DNA of 55,340 bases from Cohnella caldifontis (GTDB lineage Bacteria; Bacillota; Bacilli; Paenibacillales; Paenibacillaceae). Positions 25,239-34,900 of this stretch are shown one piece after another. The notes beneath the pieces are model-generated. The model did not search any database, had not been told where the DNA came from, and saw only the letters and a list, made by a program, of their open reading frames with translations. A program made the position numbers and the translations under genes. How positions within the stretch are numbered: the stretch's first letter is position 1; every line of letters starts with the position of its first letter. The DNA lies in the NCBI RefSeq assembly GCF_029360585.1, contig NZ_JAQZSJ010000027.1, forward strand, positions 1 through 55,340, written 5' to 3'.

Positions 25239-27095
25239 CTAAGCCAGTCGTATGATACTAGTACAATCAAAAGTCATTTCTTCTACTGGCTCAAAGATAT
25301 CTGTACTATACCGATCAACAGTTACTCTACCTTCAAACATTTTCTTTACAATAACCTTTTTTGTTGCTTTTAAGATTGTTCCAACTCCAGTGATTCCACC
25401 TACATACATCGCAGAAATGGTGTCACCAGCTTCAAGATTAGAGCCTCTGCAAACTGAATTATCTAGGAAGAAGATGATATTGCCCGCGGAATATAGATCA
25501 CATTGAATAACACCTTCTCTTCGAATCAAAATATCCCCATTTGACTTTAATGTAGAGTTTTGAGCTTGGTTAATATTTATCTGAACTTGTGATTCTTGGC
25601 TTAACGCAACTCTCATGTAAGCTTCTTTCAATACTCGAATGAAATCTTCCATTCTTGGAGCTGACATCACTTCAACAATCTTAGTCGGCAACAAGAATAA
25701 TTCCAAATAATCTTTCAATTGCTGCATAGCGTCCTTATTATAAGTCTGAAGGCTGGAAATAACGCCAAGCAGTTCCTTCACAACTTCCCAAACCTGCTGA
25801 TATTTGCTCTCAATTACTAACAATAATACTTGTCCATACTTAACTTGTAGTTTCTTTTTACTAATTTCATTCATTAACAGCTTTACACTTTCCGCCATTT
25901 TTTCGAGGAAATCCAACAACTGTTTGGAACCGTTATAAAGTCTGTTGAAAAGCATGCCGAAATACCCCGAATACAGATTGCTTCTAATTACATTACCCTT
26001 CACTGCAATACTTCCTGTGGCCGTTAAGGTTGAGTTGAAGACACTTCCAGATATATAAATGTTCCCCAGCGACTCAATAATCATGTTGTCCATGACATCG
26101 CCATACACAATAACGTCTCCAGCAAAAACGATATTACCTGTTTGCAAATCAACATTCCCTGGTACAATGAAGGCGGTGTTAATATCGAAATACTTTATCT
26201 TGTTACCAGTTATTCGCGGTCTTCCTTCTTTCCGAGCAATCACGATATCATCTGGTGTTATTTCAACACTTTCTTTCCCAGCAATGCGAATATCGTGAAC
26301 CGGTTCAGGAAGTAATATATTTCCAAAGACATCATACCCCGCCTGACCGTCTACGGGGGGTGTCTTCTTTGCTATTACATCTCCGCTTTTGACAGAAGGA
26401 ATGTTCAAATGATTCTTAAAATCCACAAAACCTCTTACCTCTGTAAATATGTTCTCGATATTTTCTGAAAAGAAAATATCTAAACGAGCATCTTGACCCT
26501 GCACCGGAGCTTTTCCTCTGGCGATGGTCACTGGTCTATATGTAGGTTGAATAATCTCGGTTTGAATAACTGCAACATCAAGATTCATTTTGATATTCAT
26601 GTTTTCAACAACCGCGAGAATATCCTGCAAGTTTAGTGTTTCCAAAATAATCGCTGAATCTTCTTTGGCAGTAAGGGTCAAATCTAAAGTTGAGGTATTA
26701 TCAGATAACACCCACGCATACCTCTGTGGACGATGAACAATCAAATACGCTGTTAACTTATCATCCGAAACTTCAATCTCGAATAATGGCTTTTCTTCAA
26801 TCTTCCACTCAATGACGCTTTCTGATGATACTTTAATCCTTTTGTGGATCTCTTGACCATCCACAAATAGGATCACAGGTGAATGGGCCTCGATAGTCGG
26901 AATCTTACCCCCATTTAAGGGATTTACGACGATGATTTTACCGTGTTCAACTCTGATATATCCATCCACTACTTGACCATTGTTAATCCCCCTTACTGAA
27001 GATGACCCCATCCGTTCACTTTCCGACTCTTGGGAATCTTGGTCGAGTTTCTTCATTAGCTTCAATACTTCTTGCTCACTGATAAAGTCTGACAT
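25239..27095 (-). CDS. FapA (DUF342) family protein
   Basis: The 618-residue protein belongs to the FapA/DUF342 family. Landmarks are VEHGKIIVVNPLNGGKIPTI near residue 50, GKAPVQGQDARLDIFF, AKKTPPVDGQAGYDVFGN (about 250) and a beta-helix-like region with VPGNVDLQTGNIVFAGDV and SLGNIYISGSVFNST. A coiled region (about 390-480) and a second beta-helix part end it. Family members occur with signalling and surface-related proteins, but the biochemical role is not settled. The start at 27095 follows GAGGTGAT. It lies in an AT-rich island with an HD-GYP protein and a receiver. Confidence 0.85.
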   Translation of the reverse strand: MSDFISEQEVLKLMKKLDQDSQESESERMGSSSVRGINNGQVVDGYIRVEHGKIIVVNPLNGGKIPTIEAHSPVILFVDGQEIHKRIKVSSESVIEWKIEEKPLFEIEVSDDKLTAYLIVHRPQRYAWVLSDNTSTLDLTLTAKEDSAIILETLNLQDILAVVENMNIKMNLDVAVIQTEIIQPTYRPVTIARGKAPVQGQDARLDIFFSENIENIFTEVRGFVDFKNHLNIPSVKSGDVIAKKTPPVDGQAGYDVFGNILLPEPVHDIRIAGKESVEITPDDIVIARKEGRPRITGNKIKYFDINTAFIVPGNVDLQTGNIVFAGDVIVYGDVMDNMIIESLGNIYISGSVFNSTLTATGSIAVKGNVIRSNLYSGYFGMLFNRLYNGSKQLLDFLEKMAESVKLLMNEISKKKLQVKYGQVLLLVIESKYQQVWEVVKELLGVISSLQTYNKDAMQQLKDYLELFLLPTKIVEVMSAPRMEDFIRVLKEAYMRVALSQESQVQININQAQNSTLKSNGDILIRREGVIQCDLYSAGNIIFFLDNSVCRGSNLEAGDTISAMYVGGITGVGTILKATKKVIVKKMFEGRVTVDRYSTDIFEPVEEMTFDCTSIIRLA

Positions 27096-27124
27096 ACGAA
27101 TCACCTCATCGACAGCAGTGAGAA

Positions 27125-27484
27125 CTAATTTTCTAGCGCAACTGCAACTAATCCTAAAAATTCATTGTTGTCGAATGGTTTTGAAATAACTGCAATGTCT
27201 TTAATCAATCTAGAATCATTTCCTAACGCATCAGTGGAAGCAGTGCACAGCAAGACTTTGACTTCAGGATCAACTTTTGTGATTTGTTCTATAAGTGAAA
27301 TGCCATCCATGACTGGCATTCGATAATCGACTATCAACAAATCGGGTTTTGCATTGAAATAAGCGCTTAATGCCTCTTGACCGTTCTTCGCTTGTAAAAC
27401 GACTTCATGACCTGCATCCGTAACTAGGGCTGAAATCAATAATCGAACAGAAGGATTATCGTCTGCGATCATAATTCTCGCCAT
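27125..27484 (-). CDS. CheY-like stand-alone receiver
   Basis: The 119-residue single-domain response regulator has the acidic pair DD at residues 8-9, phospho-acceptor Asp53 (LLIVDYRMPVMDG), the Thr/Ser position (LLCTAST) and Lys (VISKPFD). No output domain follows, so it should act through binding or relay. The start at 27484 has GGAGGG upstream. It is first in the operon with fapA and the HD-GYP gene. No kinase is coded nearby in the island. Confidence 0.88.
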   Translation of the reverse strand: MARIMIADDNPSVRLLISALVTDAGHEVVLQAKNGQEALSAYFNAKPDLLIVDYRMPVMDGISLIEQITKVDPEVKVLLCTASTDALGNDSRLIKDIAVISKPFDNNEFLGLVAVALEN

Positions 27485-27549
27485 AGGCATCCCTCCAATA
27501 GAAAATCAAGAAAGTAATGTTTTAGAGGCTCAACTTACCTTCGGTAACT

Positions 27550-27815
27550 TTACTACCGTAGAATTGTCTTCCCTAGTCCCAAAATTTCACCCCCTTCTTT
27601 TCAATAGGGTTTCCGTTTCGTTTATGAGAACTCTAAAGTTAGCTCTTATATGTACAAAACGAAAACAGCTCAAAAATTTGTCAAAATCCAAGTATAGTTT
27701 TAACATCACCTAACACAAAAACGACAAGAATCGACGTAATATTTGTATGGTTCAATATTACTACAGATATTCATCTAAATAAACCCATTTTGTAGAGTAT
27801 ACTCCGTAGTAATTC
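27550..27815. promoter_or_regulatory. Intergenic control region with a repeated CCGTAG element
   Basis: The 27485-27857 gap separates the CheY operon from the divergent XRE gene. Two similar sites occur: TTACTACCGTAGAATTG (27550-27566) and ATACTCCGTAGTAATTC (27799-27815). The second overlaps a TATACT that could be the -10 of the XRE gene. A small palindrome TTACCTTCGGTAA (27536-27548) adjoins the first. These are candidate operators for the XRE protein. Confidence 0.35.
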
Positions 27816-27857
27816 CCCCCATACTAACTAAAGATAAAGCTTTAAAGGGGGGCAACT

Positions 27858-28097
27858 ATGACAATTGAACTATCGTTTGCTAAAATTCTAAAAACGTTGA
27901 GGATTAATAATAAGTTGAGCCAAGAGGAACTTGCCTTTAGAAGTAATCTTGATCGAACTTACATCTCAATGTTGGAAAGAGGTATTCATCAGCCGACCAT
28001 TTCCACTTTATTTGCCTTGTCAAAAGCTTTAAACATCAAAGCTTCCGTGATAATTCAACATGTCGAGCTTGAATGCGAAAATAAGAATGAATCATAA
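27858..28097 (+). CDS. XRE-family regulator of the AT-rich island
   Basis: The 79-residue protein is little more than a Cro/CI helix-turn-helix (LRINNKLSQEELAFRSNLD, RTYISMLERGIHQPTI, LFALSKALNIKASVII). AAAGGGGGG lies just upstream. It is divergent from the CheY-fapA-HD-GYP operon and likely controls it and itself. It ends at a bidirectional terminator. Confidence 0.85.
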   Translation: MTIELSFAKILKTLRINNKLSQEELAFRSNLDRTYISMLERGIHQPTISTLFALSKALNIKASVIIQHVELECENKNES

Positions 28098-28165
28098 CAG
28101 CAATAAAAAACGCATTTGAGTACAACAAGAAGATCGAAACTCTGCCCCCTGTGTTCCTTAGTAAA

Positions 28166-28208
28166 AAAATCGCATTGTAGGGAATTGATACCCCGGCAAT
28201 GCGATTTT
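28166..28208. terminator. Bidirectional terminator
   Basis: The 12-base stem AAAATCGCATTG / CAATGCGATTTT spans 28166-28177 and 28197-28208 and provides its own T-run on both strands. It lies between convergent genes (XRE on plus, the 92-residue gene on minus). Confidence 0.75.
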
Positions 28209-28231
28209 CTTACTTATACCGGTAGATCGAC

Positions 28232-28510
28232 TTAGAAGTTACTGAATCTCCGCAACAATTGCATTCCATCCCTTATACCAGCAAAATATACCCACTCTTT
28301 TTCAAGTGTACACCGATGGTTAAAAATGTCTTCCCACTCGAGAAGAAGATCCAAATGGGCTTGTGATAATTCATCCTTAAGCAGCTTTACTATTTCGTTC
28401 TGCCTAAATCGGAATTGTTCAACCTCCATTTGACTTCCAGCTTCCTTAGCAACTTCAATAAAGCGTTGATCAAAAGCTGGTCTTAACCATTCTGGACCTA
28501 TATCATGCAT
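28232..28510 (-). CDS. Conserved element protein, paralogue of 13804-14160
   Basis: The 92-residue protein starts seven bases after AAAGGAGGG. Its core EWEDIFNHRCTLEKEWVY, then GIRDGMQLLRRF, is shared with the 118-residue protein in the VirB4 operon. The N-terminus (MHDIGPEWLRPAFDQRFIEV) is also alike in pattern (W, then R/Q-rich helix). Function is unknown. It lies in the AT-rich island, so one copy may have come with the island. Confidence 0.7.
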   Translation of the reverse strand: MHDIGPEWLRPAFDQRFIEVAKEAGSQMEVEQFRFRQNEIVKLLKDELSQAHLDLLLEWEDIFNHRCTLEKEWVYFAGIRDGMQLLRRFSNF

Positions 28511-28918
28511 ATTTAACCCTCCTTTCATTCAGAATGTACAGATGTTACAGCGACAGGAGGGGTATCTCAAGTAATTATTGGAACTCTTCTATGTTTACAG
28601 TTTACTTTCCAGATTCTTAACTCTCCATCTCCAACAGTTCCTTGATCCAAATTTCATACGGCATCCTCACCAATGGAGCTTTAGAGAGAGTAGTATTGTT
28701 GAGATCATCGGTTGATGGTGCAACCCCCAACTCGCCATCATCGGAATATTTCGGAGATAATTTTACTGCTGGAAAAATCGCACGTATATCTCCTCGCTAG
28801 CGCTTTCAATCTGGTCGAATACGACCTCCATTCGTGATAAATACGTCGATTCCAAGTACGTCCCCTTCCTGCTTCTACTATAACAGGAAGCAAGAAGAGG
28901 AACGATGGTATCAACCCG
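28511..28918. other. AT-rich gap with a possible gene remnant
   Basis: No intact gene is seen. On the minus strand a frame of about 60 codons ending at 28617 reads LSPKYSDDGELGVAP and later MPYEIWIKELLEMES, but it has no start and is preceded by stops. Another frame just upstream reads MEVVFDQIESASEEIYVRF. They may be pieces of one broken gene. It marks the island border, since GC-rich coding resumes at 28919. Confidence 0.35.
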
Positions 28919-31900
28919 TTATCGCTCACGGCCCACCATCCGCCGTTCCGGCGCTTCCGGTTCTTCGTCCGGCACGCTGTTCACGGCTTCGTTCTCCCGT
29001 TTGTCCATATTCAGCAGGGCATTCAGTTCCGCAAGCCGCGCCGATTTCGTTTGCAGCTCCTGCTCCTTCTCGAATGGAGCCGCGATTTGTTCCTTCGCCG
29101 TTTCCATTTGCAGACGCAAGGTGGCAAGCTGCTCGCGGGCATGCTCCAGCTTCGCAGGCAAGTCGGACAAGGCATTGTTAATGCGGCTTATGTTACCGCC
29201 TGCATCCGCTCCGAGCGTCACCGTATGACCGAGCGCGCCGCGAAGCGTGACATTGTACTCCTTATGGAAGCTGTCAAAGGACAGCCACATGGAAAATCCC
29301 CGGTAGCTGCCGAATTCCTGCGGATCGGGCGATGTCATTCCATTGCAAGCGTCCAGCAAAGCCGCTCCCGCTGCCGCCCTCTCCGAGTAGGTGTAGTCTT
29401 TGATCGTCATGCCGGGAAATTTATCTGTCCCATCCGCCTCGGATGCCAAAGATCGTGTATACAAAGCTGCATCCTGCTCATAGCCGGCAATTCGTTCCTC
29501 TGTAGACTTGATTTGCTGCGGCAACATTTTGAGCAGCCGGTCCTCCAACGCATACCGCTGGCTCAAGTGATTGGCTTTGAGCAGCTTCAATTTGGATACC
29601 TGAATGTCCAGGTCCATTTTCTCCTTAATGTACGGGTTTCCGGTCGCCAGCGCCTTAACCTCGGCATAAGAGAGCGCCGTCTCGTCAATATCTTCAGCCG
29701 AACGAACCGGCGATTTGCTGGTCATGATCTGGGAAATGAAGCGTTGTTTGTTCTCCAGCGTCTGATAAAGGTACGCGTCGAACGTGTTCTCCGTCACATA
29801 GCGAAAAATATGCACCTCGCTGTTCTGGTTGCCTTGCCGGACAATGCGCCCGCTGCGCTGCTCCAGATCGCGCGGACGCCACGGACAATCAAGGTCGTGA
29901 AGGGCAATCAGCTTCGTTTGCACGTTCGTGCCCGCCCCCATCTTGAACGTCGATCCGAGCAATATCCGAACCTGTCCGCTGCGTACTTTGGCGAACAGTT
30001 CCTTTTTCTTGACTTCGGTATTGGCGTCGTGAATGTAGGCGATTTCCTCAGCAGGAACACCTTTTTCCATCAGCTTGCGCCGCAGCTCGTCGTAGACGTT
30101 GAAGGAGCCATCCTGTTTGGGGATGGATAGATCGCAGAACACCAACTGGGTCAAACGCTGCTCCTGATGTTCCGCCCAATACCGGTAAACGTTGTCCGCA
30201 CAAACGCTCACTTTGCTGCCTTCGTCGTCGGGAAGCATCTGATTCGCCAGCCTTTGATCGAGCGCGAATTTGCGTCCGTCGTTGGTGATCGTCAGCATAT
30301 TGTCTTCGTGCGGCTCCACTTCCTTCGCCCGCACCCGTTCGGCGCGGCGGGCAAGATCCGCAACCATATCGCGCTGAAAGTCGCTTGGCGGCACAGCAAC
30401 ATTGTGGAAATGAGCTTTCGGCACGGGAAGCTGAAGCATGTCCGCCGTCTGGATGTCGGCCACTTCCTTGAACATATTCATCAGTTCCGGCAAATTGTAA
30501 AAACGGGCAAACCGGGTTTTCGCCCGATAGCCCGTTCCTTCCGGCGCAAGCTCGATCGCGGTGACGGTTTCCCCAAACGTCGAAGCCCACGCATCGAAAT
30601 GCTGCAAGCCTTGCCGTTTGAGTCGCTCGTATTGCAAATAGCGCTGCATCATGTACATCTCGGTAATCGAGTTGGAGATCGGCGTTCCGGTCGCGAAAAT
30701 AATGCCCCGGCCTCCGGTCAGTTCGTCCAGATAGCGGCATTTGGCAAACATGTCCGACGACTTTTGCGCTTCGGTTTGCGACAGTCCGGCCACATTGCGC
30801 ATTTTCGTATAAAGAAACAAGTTTTTGTACGAATCGGCTTCGTCCACGAAGAGTCGGTCTACGCCCAGTTCCTCGAAGGTCACGACATCATCCTTCCGGC
30901 TCGTGTCGTTCAGCTTCTCCAGCTTGGTTTGCAGCGTCTTTTTTGTTTTTTCAAGCTGTTTGATCGCATAGCGTTCGCCTCTGGCTTCCTTAAGTTCCCG
31001 GATGCCGTTTGTAATTTCCGAAATCTGCTCATACAGTTGCTGCCGCTGACGTTCCATAGAAATCGGTATTTTTTCGAACTGCGAATGGCCGATGATGATC
31101 GCGTCATAATCGCCGGTGGCAATCCGCGCGCAAAACGTTTTGCGGTTTTTCGTTTCAAAGTCCTTTTTGGTCGCCACCAGAATATTCGCTGACGGATATA
31201 GCTGCAAAAACTCCGCCGCCCACTGTTCAGTCAGATGGTTCGGAACGACCAGCATGCTTTTGTTGCACAACCCTAGATGCTTACTCTCCATCGCTGCGGC
31301 GGTCATGGCGAATGTTTTGCCCGCTCCGACGCAGTGGGCGAAAAGGGAGTTGCCGCCGTACAAAGCGCGGGCAACCGCGTTGACTTGATGCTGGCGCAGC
31401 CGAATTTCCGGGTTCATCCCGGTGAAACGAATATGACTGCCGTCGTATTCGCGGGGACGGATGGCGTTAAACCGGTCATTGTACAGCCTTGTCAGCCGTT
31501 CGCGCCGCTGCGGATCTCGCCATATCCAATCGCGAAACGCTTCTTTTATCATCTCCTGCTTTTGCTGGGCGATGGCCGTCTCCTGCTTGTTCAGCACACG
31601 CTTTTCCACTCCGTCCTCATACACGGTGTCAAATACGCGCACGTCCCGCAGATTGAGCGTATCTTCCAAAATCTTGTACGCATTAACGCGGTTTGTGCCG
31701 TATGTGACGTTCGCCTTGATATTGTTGCTGCGGTCATCGCTTTTGCCTTTGACGTTCCAGGCCGCCGTATATTCGGAATACATGACATTGATGTAGGTCT
31801 GGTACATCGGCGGCGTGTCCACCAGTTCAAACAGAAATTGCCGAATGTCTTCCGGCGGGAGCCAGGTTGCGCCCAAGCGGACATCGATTTCGGCGGCGTC

Positions 31901-34900
31901 CAGGTCTTTCGGCTGCACCGCTTCAAGCGCTTTGACGTTTTCGCCGTAACGTTCGGCATCGTATGCGGCAAACTGTCTGGCCACCCGCAGCTTCTCCCGC
32001 ACATTGCCGGACAAGTACGCATCCGCCGTTTCGTAGATCGGCTTCCCTTCCTCATCCAAATTTTCGGGATTGGGAAAGATGACGCCGCGCAGCTCTTTTA
32101 TCAATTGTTCTTCCGTCCAGCCGGTTAGCTCCGCCATATACGGCAGATCGACACGGGCTTTTGCGCCGATGGAAACGGCCAGCGCCTCCGAAGCGGTATC
32201 CACCTGTTCCACGCGGATGCGCTGCCGGATGGTGCGTTTGGTGAACATATCCGCCTTGCGCAGCAACCGCCCTTCCTCGTCGATGATTTCCAGCGAGCAA
32301 AGAAGAAAGTAAGAACTGTCGTCCGAAAAAGCAAGGCTGTTGGCGCGGCTGTTGATCAGGCCGTATTGCGCCGTAAACCGATCATACTGCGTATTCAGCT
32401 TGCGCTGTTGCTGCTCTATCATCTCATCGCTGTAGTCTTCGGTTTGATACTCGATCAGCTCGCGCACGGTGTCCCGCAGCAGAATCATTCCCTTGATGCG
32501 GCCTGACGCCGTAGCCGAAGTGTCCACGCGCCGCATCCGGCTGTTCTCCCGATAGTAGATTTGTCCATCCACCAACGCAAAGCTGAAATTGCGCACAGTC
32601 GGATCAGCAGGGAGAGAAGGGTCTTCTTCCTCCGGCTGGTCTTCCCGTTCCAGCTCCACCCATTCGGCATGGATGCCCGACAACGCTTCGCGCAGCAGCT
32701 CATCCAGATTGGCGTCCGGGAATGGCTTGCAGGACGTTTCCTGCCGGTTGCCGTACATCCGGTCGTCAAAAACCATGGTGCCGAGCACCATATCGGGATG
32801 TTCTGCGAAATAGCGATTCACCGGAACACCGTCCGCTGTCTCGGAAAGGGATAGCCATGCTTCGGTTTGCTCGCTGACGGCGACCATGCGATCCCGTTTC
32901 TGCAAAAAGATAATGTCGGCGGTTACTTCGGTTCCGGCATTGGCCAGAAACGCATTGCTCGGCAGACGCACCGCTCCGAGCAATTCGGCGCGTTCCGCAA
33001 TATATTTGCGAACCGCCGGGTTCTGCTTGTCCATCGTGCCTTTGGACGTAATAAAGGCGATGATGCCGCCCGGACGCACTTTGTCCAGTGTCTTAGCGAA
33101 AAAGTAATCATGGATGAGAAACTTGTGTTTGTCGTAACGTTTATCCGCCACGCCATAACCGCCGAACGGCACGTTCCCGATGGCGAGATCAAAGAAGCTG
33201 TCCGGCAAATTCGTCTGTTCATAGCCGCTGACCGCAATCGACGCCTGCGGGTATAGCTGCCGGGCAATACGGCCGGTAATGCTGTCCAGTTCCACGCCAA
33301 ACAGCCGCGAGCCTTGGAACGACTCCGGCACCAGTCCGAAGAAATTGCCGATGCCGCAGGACGGCTCCAAAATATTGCCGCTGCGAAAGCCCATCGATTC
33401 TAGACAGTCGTACATCGCCTTGATGACGGACGCAGACGTATAATGGGCATTCAGCGTTGACGCGCGAGCGGATGCATATTCCTCCGGCTCCAGCACATTT
33501 TTCAGTTCCGCATATTCGGCTGCCCATTGCGTGTTCGCTTCGTCAAATGCCTGCGGAATGCCGCCCCATCCGACATAGCGAGCCAGCACCGCCTGCTCTT
33601 CCGCTGTCGCTTGCCGCTGCTCCTGCTCCAGCTTGTTCAGCAGCCGAATCGCTTCCATGTTCCATTTGAACTTCGTTTTTGCGCCGCCATGCCCCAGCTC
33701 ATCATCCGTAATCCGGTAGTTGACAGCCGGGACAGACGGACGGGCTGGCGCGGTGCGGCCGGCCGCACCATCAGAGGAAAGGGAAGTGTCTGGCTGCGAT
33801 ACGGTTTCTGGCCCCTCCGTCACCGGCTCTTCCGGTAAAACCGCATCTTCCGCCGTTTCCCATGCCGTTTCGCCAATCCATTCCGGCTCCTGCTCTCCGG
33901 TAATCAGATGATCGTTCAGCGGGTTTTCGCGCAGCATCCGCTCAAAATCCCGGCGATTTACCTCTTTGATGAAGAGCGGGAACTGCCGGTCTTGCAGCAC
34001 CACCGTTCGCTGCGCCAGTTCAACAATTTCATATTCGTCCGCACCAATCCAGACCATACTGCCAGTATCAAAACCGTAGCGCGCTCGTTCCCGGTTCACC
34101 GGCGTTTGTTCCGGTTCCACCTGTGCGTCTCGTGGGGAAAGCCCCGACGATGCATCCGACTGAGGCACATCGTTCCTGGCCATTTCCGCCGCCTGCTGTC
34201 TCCGCTTTTCCTCCTGTTCCTCTGCAAAAGCGGGCAATCGCTCGGCTTCCTGCCGGTTCAAGTAACGACCCGCTGCCAGCAGTTCGCCGATACGTTTCTG
34301 CACGTTCATCCACGGCAGCACCACCTGCGTATCCGGGTTCATGATGGAGCCGCGGGTCAGCGTGATGCCTTTGCTGTCATAATTCATGTGAATATCCGTG
34401 CCGATCAGCGCGGGAAGACGCCCGCCGGTTCCGTATTCCCGTTTCAGGAAATCGGCGTTCTCCTGTGCGGACAGCGACTGCTGGAAATGCAGCGCAATCC
34501 GAAACTTGCCGTTCTCAAAACCGCTGCCGTTTTGCAAAATGGCGTCAATAACCGCTTGCGGCATGAAAAAAGCGGAGGCTTTTGCGTCCTCCGCTTGTTC
34601 CATCCACAGCGTCTGTTGCTCGATGGATGGTTCTGACTTTCGCGACAAGTCAAATTCGTTCAACAGCATCATGCTGTTGATATGCCCGGCGATGACACCC
34701 CAATCGTAAAAGCTTTGCGCCGTGCGTTCCTCCGCCGTACCTGTCCACAGATGCAAAACGTTGCGATACGGTTCAAATCCTGCTCGTACGCCTTCATCAA
34801 GCGTCAGTTCGGTGATGCCTGTCGGAAACAAACCGCGCACATACAACATGCGCTCGCGCTCGTCCTCATTAGCAAGGAAAAATGCTGCGATGTCCGACTT

